Shown one piece after another: positions 30,495 to 39,717 of a stretch of 64,000 bases of DNA. Position 1 is the stretch's first letter. Every line of letters starts with the position of its first letter. Both the position numbers and the translations under genes were made by a program. The DNA lies in contig JAIYAC010000010.1 in NCBI GenBank assembly GCA_027489245.1, forward strand, positions 186,001 to 250,000. Direction: 5' to 3'. The notes beneath the pieces were generated by a model. That model searched no databases. It saw nothing but the letters and a program-made list of their open reading frames with translations, and had not been told where the DNA came from. This stretch comes from Neisseriaceae bacterium. GTDB taxonomy: Bacteria; Pseudomonadota; Gammaproteobacteria; Burkholderiales; Chromobacteriaceae.

Positions 30495-30527
30495 AACCCC
30501 CTGCCGCTCACCCGGCAGGGGGTTTTG
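30495..30527 (+). terminator. Rho-independent terminator
   Basis: CCCCCTGCCG / CGGCAGGGGG stem with a short loop followed by TTTTGTTT. It ends the CorC/HlyC-type gene and lies before the converging GGDEF-EAL gene. Confidence 0.85.
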
Positions 30528-30558
30528 TTTACTACCGCTGGCGCAGGTTGGCCGCAGC

Positions 30559-33174
30559 TTAGCTGGCGGGTGTGACGTTGGTGGGGCCAAGGCGCTGGAA
30601 AGTCAGAAAGTCTTGCTGGCTCATGGGCCTGGCCAGGTAGTAGCCCTGCACGTAGTGGCAACCGTGTGCTTGCAGGAAGGCTAGCTGTTCGGCGGTTTCT
30701 ACGCCTTCGGCTACCGTCTGGATACCGATAGTGCGGGCCAGCGACAATATCGCTTTCACCACGGCCTGGTTGCGCGGGCTGTTAAACAGGCTCCAGATAA
30801 AGCGCTGGTCGATTTTTACCTTGTCTACCGGCAGCTCCACCAGATAGTTCAGCGACGAGTAGCCGGCGCCAAAGTCATCGATGGCAATGCGAAAGCCCGC
30901 CTGGCGCAGCCGGCTTAGCGTCACCGAAATGGCTTCCAGGTTCTGGATCAGCGACGATTCGGTGAGCTCCAGCTCGATGGCGGATGCCGGAATGCCATGC
31001 TGTGACACGGCCTGCACCAGCCGCTCTGGCAGGTCGCTCATGGCCAGCTGGCGTGCCGACAGGTTAATGCTGATGCTCTGCGGCTGGCCTTGTTCTACGC
31101 TGAGCGCGACAAAGCGGCAGGCGGCCTCCAGCACGAAATCCCCTATGCCTTCTATCAGGCCGTGCTGCTCGGCAAACGGGATAAACACGCCCGGCGAGGC
31201 CTGGCTGCCGCCGCCAGGCCAGCGTAATAGCGCCTCGCCATAGCTGCCCAGCCCCGCAGCCAGCGGCACAATGGGCTGATAGTGCAGCACGAACTGCTGT
31301 GCCTCGATGGCGTGGCGCAGCTGGGTGAAGAGTTCCATCTCGTCACGCAGCCGTGCCTCGATGGCCGGCTCGAAGAAGCAATAACGGTTACGCCCCAGTG
31401 CCTTGGCTTGATACATGGCAGCATCGGCATTTTTCATCAGGTGTTCACTGCTTTCGCCATCGCCGGGGAACATGGCAATACCGATGCTGGCGCCTACTTC
31501 GGCATCGCGTGCTTCCAGGCGGAAGGGCAGGTTCAGCACCGTGACGATGGCTTCTGCGGTGCGTGCTACCTGCGAGGGGCCGCAGTCACGCAGGATAATG
31601 CAAAACTCGTCACCCGATAGCCGCGCGACCGTGTCTTCCAGCCGTACGGTGCCGCGCAGGCGCTCGGCGACGTCCATCAGCAGCTCGTCGCCGGCTTTGT
31701 GGCCCAGCGTGTCGTTCACGTATTTGAAGCGGTCCAAGTCCAGCAGCATGGTGGCAAAGCTGCGTTTTTCCTCGCGGGCAATATCGATTTCGTGGGTCAG
31801 GCGGTCTTTCAGTAGCACCCGGTTTGGCAGGGCAGTAAGCGGGTCGTAGTAGGCGAGCCGGCGTAGCTGGTTTTCTGCCAGTTTCAGCTGGGTGATGTCG
31901 GACAGGATGCCTACATAGTGTGTTACCGAGCCATCGGGCTCGGTAGCCGCATTGATGGTGAGCAGGGCGTGTACCAGGCTACCGTCGGTATGGCGGTTGA
32001 CCACTTCGCCTTGCCAGCGCCCGGCGCTGGACAGCTGGGCCCACAGCTGCTGGTAAAACTGGCGGTCGTGGTGGCCGGAGCGCGCAATGGGCGGGCGCTT
32101 GCCGCATAGCTCGTCCAGTGTCATGCCGGTCATCATCTGGTAGGCGGGGTTGGCCGCCACGATATGGGTATCCGGCGTGGTGATGATCACGGCGTCTTCG
32201 GTGTGCTCGAACACCATTTCGTACAGGCGGCGGCGTTTTTCTGCCTGCTGGCGCTGGCGGATTTCGTCTTCCAGCTGGCGGTTGGCTTGCTGCAGGTGGG
32301 CGGTGCGCTCGTCTACCATGCGTTCCAGCTTTTGCTGCTGGGCTTCACGGCTGGCCAACAGCGCTTGCTGGCTTAGCAGCAAGGTGCGGAAGCGGCGCAG
32401 TGCGTCAAACACCGGGCGGAACAAGGCATCGCCTGGCGGGGGTTCTATGCTGGTATCGCCATTGCCCAGCGCCATCAGCAAGGATTCGGTGCGTTGCAGC
32501 TGGCTGCCAATGCGATGCATGCGCCAGCCTATCAAGCCCAGGGCGGCGAATAGCAGGCCTAGCAGAATGTTTTGTATGCGGTGGCCGGTGTGTACGGTGT
32601 GTTGCAGGCCTGCCTCGAAGTGCCGGATGGACAGTTCGCGCTGCTCGCGTGCCAGCTTGCGCAGTTTTTCCATGTCATGGGTTACCTGGCGGCTGATGAC
32701 CAAGGCTTGTCGTTCTGCAGCTTCGGTTTCGCTGGGGAGCAGTTGCAGCAGCTTGTCTGCCTGGGTGTGGTAGCGCACCAGGTCGGCCTGGATATCGCGT
32801 ACCAGACTGGCCAGGCCCGGGCTTTGCCAGCTTTGCTCGCCCAGCGCCAGGGTGTTCCGCGTAAGCCGGTTCAGCGCTTGTTGCAGGCTAAGCTTGCGCC
32901 GCATGATGTCGGTGGGGCTAAGCTCCTCGGCCTCTTGTTCTTCTACCAGCAGGATCAGCCGGTTATGCAGATCGCCCAGGTGTGACACGGTGTCTGCCAG
33001 CTGTTGTTGTTCGCGCGCGTGGCTGCGGCTTTCTTCTGCCAGCAGCCAGGTTTGTTCGTCGCTGTAGTAGTGCAAGAAAGTCATGGCACTGAGCAGCAGG
33101 ATGACCAGCAAGGCCTGCAGCCAGAACATCTGGCGGCTGATGGTGCGTGCTAGCGGGAAGTATCGTTGCAACAT
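30559..33174 (-). CDS. PAS-GGDEF-EAL c-di-GMP signalling protein
   Basis: An 871-residue membrane protein with TM1 at about 15-33, a helical periplasmic region (about 35-205) and TM2 at about 207-225. A coiled-coil/HAMP-like stretch, PAS (about 320-435), GGDEF and EAL domains follow. The cyclase motif reads SGDEF, and the inhibitory I-site RLED sits five residues upstream. The EAL residues look intact (EALLRW, ELTESSL, IDDFGAGYSSL, KIDQRF, EGVET). It may both make and degrade c-di-GMP. ATG 33174 (MLQRYFPLARTISRQ) is chosen because the 63 upstream residues of the open frame are unlike a membrane-protein N-terminus. Confidence 0.9.
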   Translation of the reverse strand: MLQRYFPLARTISRQMFWLQALLVILLLSAMTFLHYYSDEQTWLLAEESRSHAREQQQLADTVSHLGDLHNRLILLVEEQEAEELSPTDIMRRKLSLQQALNRLTRNTLALGEQSWQSPGLASLVRDIQADLVRYHTQADKLLQLLPSETEAAERQALVISRQVTHDMEKLRKLAREQRELSIRHFEAGLQHTVHTGHRIQNILLGLLFAALGLIGWRMHRIGSQLQRTESLLMALGNGDTSIEPPPGDALFRPVFDALRRFRTLLLSQQALLASREAQQQKLERMVDERTAHLQQANRQLEDEIRQRQQAEKRRRLYEMVFEHTEDAVIITTPDTHIVAANPAYQMMTGMTLDELCGKRPPIARSGHHDRQFYQQLWAQLSSAGRWQGEVVNRHTDGSLVHALLTINAATEPDGSVTHYVGILSDITQLKLAENQLRRLAYYDPLTALPNRVLLKDRLTHEIDIAREEKRSFATMLLDLDRFKYVNDTLGHKAGDELLMDVAERLRGTVRLEDTVARLSGDEFCIILRDCGPSQVARTAEAIVTVLNLPFRLEARDAEVGASIGIAMFPGDGESSEHLMKNADAAMYQAKALGRNRYCFFEPAIEARLRDEMELFTQLRHAIEAQQFVLHYQPIVPLAAGLGSYGEALLRWPGGGSQASPGVFIPFAEQHGLIEGIGDFVLEAACRFVALSVEQGQPQSISINLSARQLAMSDLPERLVQAVSQHGIPASAIELELTESSLIQNLEAISVTLSRLRQAGFRIAIDDFGAGYSSLNYLVELPVDKVKIDQRFIWSLFNSPRNQAVVKAILSLARTIGIQTVAEGVETAEQLAFLQAHGCHYVQGYYLARPMSQQDFLTFQRLGPTNVTPAS

Positions 33175-33365
33175 GGGTAACCCGTTATCTTGTTTTATTG
33201 AAGCATAGGTGCTCTCGGGCGACTTGGCTTGGACGCTGTGTGTGCAGCCGGGTTGCAAAGCTTTGCATAAATCCCGCTTTATCTTGTGGCAGCATGACGC
33301 TAAGGTATGGCCTGCGGCCTGCCCTGATGCCGGCCGGTGATAATGACCCCTAGGGATATACAAAG

Positions 33366-34649
33366 ATGAAACTGGAAACGCTTGCCGTACATGGGGGCTA
33401 CAGCCCCGACCCGACCACCAAAGCCGTAGCAGTACCGCTGTATCAGACCACCAGCTACGCCTTTGACAGCACCCAGCACGGTGCCGACCTCTTCGATCTG
33501 AAGGTGCAAGGCAATATCTACACCCGCATCATGAACCCCACCACTGACGTGCTGGAAAAGCGCGTGGCGGCGCTGGAAGGCGGTATCGGTGCGCTGGCGG
33601 TCGCGTCCGGCATGGCGGCCATCAGCTATGCGATCCAGACCATTGCCGAGGCCGGCGACAATATCATTGCGACCAGCACGCTGTACGGCGGCACCTATAA
33701 CCTGTTTGCCCATACCTTTCCGCAGCTGGGCATTACCGTGCGCTTTATCGACCCGGCGCGTCCGCAGGATATTGCGGCCAACGTGGACGACAAGACCAAG
33801 GCAGTGTTCTGCGAATCCATCGGTAACCCGCTGGGCAATGTGGTGGACTTTGGCGCCTTTGCCGACGAAGCACACAAGCACGGCCTGCCGCTGATTGTGG
33901 ACAACACCGTGCCGTCGCCTTACCTGTGCCGCCCGTTCGAGCACGGTGCCGACATCGTGGTGCACAGCCTCACCAAATACCTAGGTGGCCACGGTACCAG
34001 CATTGGCGGCATCATCGTGGATAGCGGCAAGTTCCCGTGGGGCGAGCACAAAGAGCGCTTTGTGCGCCTGAACACGCCGGACGTGAGCTACCACGGTGTG
34101 AACTATGTAGAAGTGCTGGGCGCGGCGGCTTACATTGCCCGCGCCCGCGTGGTGCCGCTGCGCAATATGGGCGCGGCGATTTCGCCATTTAACGCGCACC
34201 AGATCCTGCTGGGTATCGAAACGCTGGCGCTGCGCCTGGACCGCATCTGCGACAACACGCTGAAAGTGGCGCAGTACCTGCAGCAGCACCCGGCCGTGGA
34301 ATGGGTAGAGTACGCCGCGCTGGAAGGCCACCCGAGCCGCCCGCTGGTGGACAAATACATGGGTGGCCGCGCGTCGGGCATCCTGTCGTTTGGTATCAAG
34401 GGCGGGGTAGAGGCCGGTGGCCGCTTTATCGACGCGCTGCAGCTGGTAACGCGGCTGGTGAATATCGGTGACGCCAAGAGCCTGGCGTGCCACCCGGCGT
34501 CTACCACGCACCGTCAGCTGTCGCCGGAAGAACAGCTGCGTGCCGGCGTGAAGCCGGAGCTGATCCGCCTGTCCATCGGTATCGAGCACGTGGACGACAT
34601 CCTGGCCGACGTGGTGCAGGCGCTGGACGCCGCCGTGCTCCAGGCGTAA
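33366..34649 (+). CDS. metY: O-acetylhomoserine sulfhydrylase
   Basis: PLP enzyme of the Cys/Met metabolism family that makes homocysteine from O-acetylhomoserine and sulfide in direct-sulfhydrylation methionine synthesis. The 427-residue length, the start MKLETLAVHGGYSPDPTTKA, the YTRIMNPTTDVLEKRVA segment and the PLP lysine K204 in SLTKYLGGHGTSIGG fit MetY better than cystathionine gamma-synthase (about 390 residues). It is a single gene with a palindromic terminator. Confidence 0.92.
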   Translation: MKLETLAVHGGYSPDPTTKAVAVPLYQTTSYAFDSTQHGADLFDLKVQGNIYTRIMNPTTDVLEKRVAALEGGIGALAVASGMAAISYAIQTIAEAGDNIIATSTLYGGTYNLFAHTFPQLGITVRFIDPARPQDIAANVDDKTKAVFCESIGNPLGNVVDFGAFADEAHKHGLPLIVDNTVPSPYLCRPFEHGADIVVHSLTKYLGGHGTSIGGIIVDSGKFPWGEHKERFVRLNTPDVSYHGVNYVEVLGAAAYIARARVVPLRNMGAAISPFNAHQILLGIETLALRLDRICDNTLKVAQYLQQHPAVEWVEYAALEGHPSRPLVDKYMGGRASGILSFGIKGGVEAGGRFIDALQLVTRLVNIGDAKSLACHPASTTHRQLSPEEQLRAGVKPELIRLSIGIEHVDDILADVVQALDAAVLQA

Positions 34650-34673
34650 CTCGCCGCCCTGACTGCTGTACCG

Positions 34674-34710
34674 TGCGGCCAACCTGTTCAAGGTTGGCCG
34701 CAGTGTTTTT
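34674..34710 (+). terminator. Terminator of paired GCGGCCAAC words after metY
   Basis: Twelve-base perfect arms TGCGGCCAACCT / AGGTTGGCCGCA with a GTTCA loop, followed by GTGTTTTT. The arms match those of the gcvP terminator exactly. Confidence 0.88.
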
Positions 34711-34754
34711 GCAGTGCGCTACACTGGCGCGCTTTACTGTTTGCTGGCCCCGCT

Positions 34755-35582
34755 ATGCCGTATACCGTTCCTGATTGGCCCGTGCTGGCTGCCTTTACGC
34801 TTTTGGCGATCTCCCTGCTGGCGGCCCTGGCCGGGCGGCGCCGGCTTGCCCTGGGCATGGTGCTGCCAGCCTCCGCCATGGCGCTGTGGGCGGGGGTGCT
34901 GGGGCTAGATGCCTGCCTGGCCTACCTGCTACTGGGGGGGGCTGCCTGGCTGTGCCAGCGTTGGCCGCAGGCACGCTGGCCGTGGCTGGCCGCCGTGCTA
35001 TTGATACTGGGCTTGGCGCTGCACGCCTTGCCCGGCTTTTACCCGCCACGCTGGTGGCAGGGTGTGCTGGCAGACAATAGCCGGCCCTACACGCTGTACT
35101 GGCACTGGGATAAGGGCCTGGCAGGGCTATGGCTGCTACTGTGCCTGCCGGGCGTAGCCTTGCCGGGGGTGGCAAGGCGTGGCCACTGGCTGCTGGCCTG
35201 TGCGGCCTGCCTGTTTGCCGCGCTGGGGCTGGCCCTGGCGAGCGGCTTGCTGGCGTGGCAGCCCAAATGGCCAGCCTGGTGGCTGCCGTGGCTGGCGGCC
35301 AACCTGCTGCTGGTGTCCTTGCCGGAGGAGGCGCTGTTTCGCCAGGGCGTGTTTGCGGCGGCGGCGCGCTGGCCGCTGTGGCAGCGCTGCGTGTTATCCG
35401 CTGCGTTATTTGGCCTGGTGCACGTACCCGGTGGCGTGCTGTGGGCGCTGGTGGCCACCCTGGCTGGCGCCGCGTACGCGCTGCTGTATGCGGCTACCGG
35501 CCGGCTGGCTTACGCGGTCTTGCTGCATACGGGGTTTAATGTGCTGCACTTGGCCTGGCTGAGCTACCCGCAGCTGCGCTAG
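34755..35582 (+). CDS. CPBP family intramembrane metalloprotease (CAAX protease-like)
   Basis: A 275-residue integral membrane protein with about eight hydrophobic segments. The C-terminal Abi/CPBP signature is complete: LPEEALFRQG (EExxxR), FGLVHVPGG (FxxxH) and LHTGFNVLHL (HxxxN), the glutamate and histidine residues forming the active site in the Rce1-like fold. Substrates are unknown. It is very GC- and Leu/Ala-rich, and lies alone between two palindromic terminators. Confidence 0.88.
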   Translation: MPYTVPDWPVLAAFTLLAISLLAALAGRRRLALGMVLPASAMALWAGVLGLDACLAYLLLGGAAWLCQRWPQARWPWLAAVLLILGLALHALPGFYPPRWWQGVLADNSRPYTLYWHWDKGLAGLWLLLCLPGVALPGVARRGHWLLACAACLFAALGLALASGLLAWQPKWPAWWLPWLAANLLLVSLPEEALFRQGVFAAAARWPLWQRCVLSAALFGLVHVPGGVLWALVATLAGAAYALLYAATGRLAYAVLLHTGFNVLHLAWLSYPQLR

Positions 35583-35601
35583 CGGGTAGCCACAAAGAAG
35601 A

Positions 35602-35634
35602 GCGGCCAACCCTGTTGCCAGGGCTGGCCGTTAT
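35602..35634. terminator. Terminator-like inverted repeat containing GCGGCCAAC
   Basis: CGGCCAACCCTG / CAGGGCTGGCCG arms with one mismatch and a TTGC loop, after the CPBP protease gene and before the converging small gene. Only one arm keeps the exact GCGGCCAAC word. Confidence 0.65.
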
Positions 35635-35671
35635 AGTTGGCACCTTGCGGTATCAGACTATGGTAGGCGGT

Positions 35672-35896
35672 TTAACCGCTCTGTTTGTGGTCGCTTATTG
35701 ATAGGCGCTCTTCTACCAGTAGCTGGGCGGCCATGCGGTCTACGCGTGCCAGATCCACGATGTCGCCCAGTGTTGTCAGGCTGGCTTCCAGCCTGGCTAT
35801 AGCCTGTTTATGTTCTTCAATTGCTTTGAGCATGGCAGTGGCTTGGTGATAAGCGTCCTGCCCGCGCACTGCGGCGCACCAGCTGAGATTACCCAT
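35672..35896 (-). CDS. Small hypothetical protein, helical
   Basis: A 74-residue protein that I do not recognise. ATG 35896 (MGNLSWCAAVRG) has GGAGG eight bases upstream, which argues that it is real and rules out the start 12 residues earlier. Residues 12-55 form a probable amphipathic helix or coiled coil (ATAMLKAIEEHKQAIARLEA). It has no signal peptide or membrane segment and is monocistronic between the CPBP protease and murI. Confidence 0.6.
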   Translation of the reverse strand: MGNLSWCAAVRGQDAYHQATAMLKAIEEHKQAIARLEASLTTLGDIVDLARVDRMAAQLLVEERLSISDHKQSG

Positions 35897-36048
35897 GATG
35901 TAAGCCTCCTGCCTTGCCCCGGGGCCTTGCATTTACTGGCGTTGCCGTGTGCTGCCCCATGTTTGCTTATCGGCGGTGCCGGGTAAAACCTGAGGGTTTT
36001 TTCTGTCAATCCAGCTGCATGACATCAGTTGTAAGCAGCGCTGAAAAG

Positions 36049-36076
36049 CTAAAGGCCCGGGGGATGCCCGGGCCTG
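36049..36076 (-). terminator. Terminator after murI (minus strand)
   Basis: AGGCCCGG / CCGGGCCT arms with a short loop, followed on the minus strand by TTTAGCTTTT. It lies just beyond the murI stop codon. Confidence 0.7.
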
Positions 36077-36096
36077 GTATGGGGGGAGTGCCGGGC

Positions 36097-36885
36097 TTAG
36101 CCGGGCAAATCGAGGTATTCCACCTGTGCCTGGGTGCCCAGGGTGTGCTGCAGAAAATGCGCCATATTGCCGGGCTGGCCGGTGCTGGCAAAACGGTAGC
36201 GGGCCGCCGGGCCGCTGGCAGCGGCCAGGCCGTGTTGCTGCATCAGCCGCAGCGTCTGGCGGATGACCGCGTCGGTGGGGTCGATGATGTCGATATGCGG
36301 CGGCAGCAGCTGGCGGATCAGCGGTGCCAGAAACGGGTAGTGGGTGCAGCCCAGTACCACGTGGTCTACGCCTTGCTCCAGTAGCGGGGCCAGCGCGCGG
36401 CCAACTACGGCGCGGCTGCGCTCGCTGTCCAGCTCGCCGGCTTCTACCAGCTCGACAAAGCCTTTGCCCGCCTGCGGCACCACCAGGGTATCGCCGGCAA
36501 ACTGTGCCACCAGCTGGCGGAACTTGTCACCCTGCAGCGTGGCGTGGGTGGCCAGTACGCCCACGCGGCCGCTCTGGCTGGCCTGCACGGCGGGCTTGAT
36601 GGCCGGCTCCATGCCAACGATGGGCAGCTGCGGGTAGCGTTCGCGCAGGTGGCGGGCAGCGGCGCTGGTGGCGGTATTGCAGGCGATCAGCAGCAGCTGT
36701 GCGCCCTGTGCCAGCAGCCAGGCGGTAATGGCCTCGGCGCGGACAATCAGCTCGGCCTGGCTGCGCTCGCCGTAGGGGCAGTAGCCCTGGTCGGCCAGGT
36801 ACACCACATCCTGCTGTGGCAGGGCGTGGCGCAGCTGGCGCCATACCGACAGGCCGCCCAGGCCGGAATCGAACATGCCGATCAT
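36097..36885 (-). CDS. murI: Glutamate racemase
   Basis: Converts L- to D-glutamate for peptidoglycan. The 262-residue protein starts MIGMFDSGLGGLSVWRQL and contains both catalytic cysteine motifs, IACNTATS (about 67-74) and LGCTHYPF (about 178-185). It begins nine bases after the apbC gene on the same strand and is probably cotranscribed with it. Confidence 0.95.
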   Translation of the reverse strand: MIGMFDSGLGGLSVWRQLRHALPQQDVVYLADQGYCPYGERSQAELIVRAEAITAWLLAQGAQLLLIACNTATSAAARHLRERYPQLPIVGMEPAIKPAVQASQSGRVGVLATHATLQGDKFRQLVAQFAGDTLVVPQAGKGFVELVEAGELDSERSRAVVGRALAPLLEQGVDHVVLGCTHYPFLAPLIRQLLPPHIDIIDPTDAVIRQTLRLMQQHGLAAASGPAARYRFASTGQPGNMAHFLQHTLGTQAQVEYLDLPG

Positions 36886-36894
36886 GCGTGTGCC

Positions 36895-37977
36895 CTAGCT
36901 GTTCTGGATGACGATCTTCGGCATCTTGCTGGAGAAATCACGCGCCTTGTCGCCTACCTTCACCGCCACGCGGCGGGCGATTTGCTGGTAGCGGGCGGCC
37001 AGCTTGCCGTCTGGCTCGGCCACCACGGTGGGTTTGCCTTCGTCGGTAGACAGGCGGATGGACAGGTCCAGCGGCAGCGAGCCCAGTACGTCCACGCCGT
37101 ATTGCGCGCTCATCTTGTCGGCACCACCGTGGCCGAAGATGTGCTCTTCGTGGCCGCACTGGCTGCACACGTGCATGGCCATGTTTTCCACAATGCCGAG
37201 AATGGGCACGCCCACTTTCTCGAACATTTTCAGGCCTTTCTTGGCATCGATCAGCGCGATGTCCTGCGGCGTGGTCACCACGATGGCGCCGGTTACCGGC
37301 ACCTTCTGCGACAGCGTCAGCTGGATGTCGCCGGTGCCCGGCGGCATGTCGATCACCAGATAATCCAGCTCATCCCACAGTGTGTCGTTCAGCAGCTGCT
37401 GCAGCGCCTGGCTCACCATGGGGCCGCGCCATACCATGGCCTGGTCGTCGTCTACCAGGTAGCCGATGGACATGGTTTGCACGCCGTGTGCTTCCAGCGG
37501 CTTGAGTTTGCCTTCCACCACTTCGGGCTTTTGGCCTTGCAGGCCCATCATCAGCGGCTGCGAGGGGCCGTAGATGTCGGCATCCAGTACGCCTACACGT
37601 GCGCCTTCGGCCGCCAGTGCCAGCGCCAGGTTGGCCGCGGTGGTGGATTTACCCACGCCGCCCTTGCCGGACGACACCGCAATCACGTTTTTCACGCCGG
37701 GCAGCAGTGGTACACCGCGCTGGGCGGCGTGGCTGGTGATCTGGCTGCTCACGTCTACTTCTACCGGGCGGCCGTCGGCAAACGGCGCCAGCGCTTCGGT
37801 AAACAGCGCGCCGATCTCGGCAAAGCGGCTTTTGGCCGGGTAGGGCAGTTTGACGCTCAGCGCCAGGCGGCTGCTGTCGTTACAGGCAATGGCCAGGCCT
37901 TTGCGGTAGGGCTTGCCGGTGTCCGGGTCGATAAGGGTGGCGAGGGATGCCAGGATATCTGCGTCGCTGTGAGCCAT
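36895..37977 (-). CDS. apbC: Iron-sulfur cluster carrier ATPase ApbC/Mrp
   Basis: P-loop ATPase that binds and transfers Fe-S clusters. It has an N-terminal MIP18-like domain (ADILASLATLIDPDTGKPY), the deviant Walker A VSSGKGGVGKSTTAANLALA, and a C-terminal pair of cysteines (CSQCGHEEH, usually CxxC) for cluster binding. ATG 37977 gives 360 residues, the usual length. In-frame starts at 38043 (MFSRLGKLFG) and a TTG at 38055 would add a short extension and cannot be excluded. metG and the MdfA-like gene are divergent, an arrangement related to the mrp/metG divergence in enterics. Confidence 0.9.
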   Translation of the reverse strand: MAHSDADILASLATLIDPDTGKPYRKGLAIACNDSSRLALSVKLPYPAKSRFAEIGALFTEALAPFADGRPVEVDVSSQITSHAAQRGVPLLPGVKNVIAVSSGKGGVGKSTTAANLALALAAEGARVGVLDADIYGPSQPLMMGLQGQKPEVVEGKLKPLEAHGVQTMSIGYLVDDDQAMVWRGPMVSQALQQLLNDTLWDELDYLVIDMPPGTGDIQLTLSQKVPVTGAIVVTTPQDIALIDAKKGLKMFEKVGVPILGIVENMAMHVCSQCGHEEHIFGHGGADKMSAQYGVDVLGSLPLDLSIRLSTDEGKPTVVAEPDGKLAARYQQIARRVAVKVGDKARDFSSKMPKIVIQNS

Positions 37978-38280
37978 GTCGGGTGTCCGTGGGGTGTCGG
38001 TGTTGGCAGGGCTGCCAAACAGTTTGCCTAGTCGGGAGAACATATCGTGCGCCAAGTCGGGATTACCCGACTATTTTAATCAGGTTTTGCGCCCGCCGAC
38101 AGGCGCCGGGGGCGCGGGGAATGCGGTAAATGATAGCCCAAAGCGCCGCCAGCCGCCCGTGCGGGCAGCGCCGTGGCAATAAGCGCTGGTCTAAGTGGCT
38201 GATTTCGCGTAGAATCCTCGGCCTTTTTGTCAACGTGACGCGGTAGTTTGCTGCCTCGTCACGGCTCTTGAGGTGTTCTT

Positions 38281-39528
38281 TTGTCTGCCAATAATAAAAT
38301 TGCCCACCTGTCTGTTGCTACCTTGTTGTTCCCGCTAGCCCTGGTGCTGTTCGAGTTTGCCGTGTACATCGCCAACGACATGGCGCAGCCGGCCATGCTG
38401 CAAGTTACCCGCGAGTTCGGTGTGGATGCCGGCTGGGTGCCGCTGTCGATGACCTTCTTTTTGCTGGGGGGCGCGGCGCTATCGTGGCTGACCGGCCCGC
38501 TGTCCGACCGCTACGGCCGCCGCCCGGTGCTGCTGTCCGGCGTGGTGTTCTTTATTGTGAGCTGCCTGGCAACCTATCTGGTCAGCAGCATTGAAGCCTA
38601 TATGGCGCTGCGCGTGCTGCAGGGCATGGGCCTGTGCTTCATCAATGCTGTGGGTTATGCCGCGGTGCAGGAAGCCTACGCCGAAAAAACCGCTGTGCGC
38701 GTCACCGCGCTGATGGCCAATGTGGCGCTGATTGCGCCGATGGTGGGCCCGCTGGCCGGCGCCGCGCTGATCGAGCTGGCGCCGTGGCGCAGCTGCTTCC
38801 TGTTTATTGCCGCCTGCGCGCTGCTGTCGCTGCTGGGCCTGTGGTGGAAAATGCCGGAAACCGTGCAGCCTGCGGCCAACCCGCGCCCGCTGTCGCGCAT
38901 GGGCGGCGACTACCTGCAGCTGCTGCGCGACCGCCGCTTTGTGCTGTCGGTACTGTGCATCCCCATGCTGGCGCTGCCGCTGATGGGCTGGATTGCCCTG
39001 TCGCCGGTGCTGCTGGTAGAAGACCTGGGCATGAGCACGCTGGAATACGGCCTGTGGCAGCTGCCGGTATTCGGTGGCCTGATCGCCGGTAACCTGCTGT
39101 TGGCCGCACGCGCCGAAGCCTGGCCGCTGGGCCGCTCGGTACTGCTGGGCATGTGGCCGGTAGTAGGGGGTCTGGTGCTGATGCTGGCTGGTGTCCTGTA
39201 TGGCCATTACCAGCACATCTTCCTGGTACTGGGCATGAGCCTGATGGCGGTGGGCGAGGGCCTGTCCTTTGGCGTGCTGTACCGCTTTGCGCTGATGAGC
39301 AGCCAGCTGCCCAAGGGCGTGGTATCGGCCGGCATGAGCATGCTGTGCATGGCCGGCTACGGTATCGGCATCGAGCTGTTCCGCTGGGCGTATATTGCAG
39401 GCGGCATCACCGGCTTTGCCCTGCTGTCCGTGGTAACGGCGCTGCTGTTTGTGTGGCTGGCGCGCCCGCAAGTGGCGGTCGCCATGGCCGAGCGCGACGA
39501 CCCGGACATGCTGCCGCAATCGGCCTGA
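38281..39528 (+). CDS. MdfA-like multidrug efflux MFS transporter
   Basis: A 415-residue, 12-segment major facilitator protein that matches MdfA along its length. Landmarks are LFEFAVYIANDMAQPAML in TM1 (the membrane-embedded acidic residue of MdfA is kept), DRYGRRPVLL after TM2, LQGMGLCFINAVGYAAVQEA and ALMANVALIAPMVGPLAG. It is probably a proton-driven drug exporter. The start is TTG at 38281, with GAGGTG six bases upstream and no better ATG. A 7-bp stem hairpin (CGTGACG / CGTCACG, 38234-38263) lies in the leader. Confidence 0.87.
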   Translation: MSANNKIAHLSVATLLFPLALVLFEFAVYIANDMAQPAMLQVTREFGVDAGWVPLSMTFFLLGGAALSWLTGPLSDRYGRRPVLLSGVVFFIVSCLATYLVSSIEAYMALRVLQGMGLCFINAVGYAAVQEAYAEKTAVRVTALMANVALIAPMVGPLAGAALIELAPWRSCFLFIAACALLSLLGLWWKMPETVQPAANPRPLSRMGGDYLQLLRDRRFVLSVLCIPMLALPLMGWIALSPVLLVEDLGMSTLEYGLWQLPVFGGLIAGNLLLAARAEAWPLGRSVLLGMWPVVGGLVLMLAGVLYGHYQHIFLVLGMSLMAVGEGLSFGVLYRFALMSSQLPKGVVSAGMSMLCMAGYGIGIELFRWAYIAGGITGFALLSVVTALLFVWLARPQVAVAMAERDDPDMLPQSA

Positions 39529-39633
39529 CAGGCACGGCCAGCCGCTGTTAAGCGCCTGGGCATGGCCCTGGCAGCCTGGCCATCGTGCCAAGCTGACCCC
39601 GCTGCTAGCGTAGGCGGGGCAGCGTAATTGCAG

Positions 39634-39668
39634 AAGGTTGGCCGCGATGACTGTCGCGGCCAACCTTT
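39634..39668 (+). terminator. Inverted repeat of GCGGCCAAC words before metG
   Basis: Fourteen-base perfect arms (AAGGTTGGCCGCGA / TCGCGGCCAACCTT) with a six-base loop, located 106 bases after the MFS gene and 50 bases before metG. The T run is short. Confidence 0.7.
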
Positions 39669-39717
39669 GTCGTTATAATCGACGGTTTACCGAATACCTT
39701 TCACCGGACGCTTCTCC

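Noticed and set aside
33175..33363. N-terminal extension of the GGDEF-EAL frame
   Set aside because: The extra 63 residues are Cys/His-rich and would precede a normal N-terminal membrane anchor; ATG 33174 is the better start.
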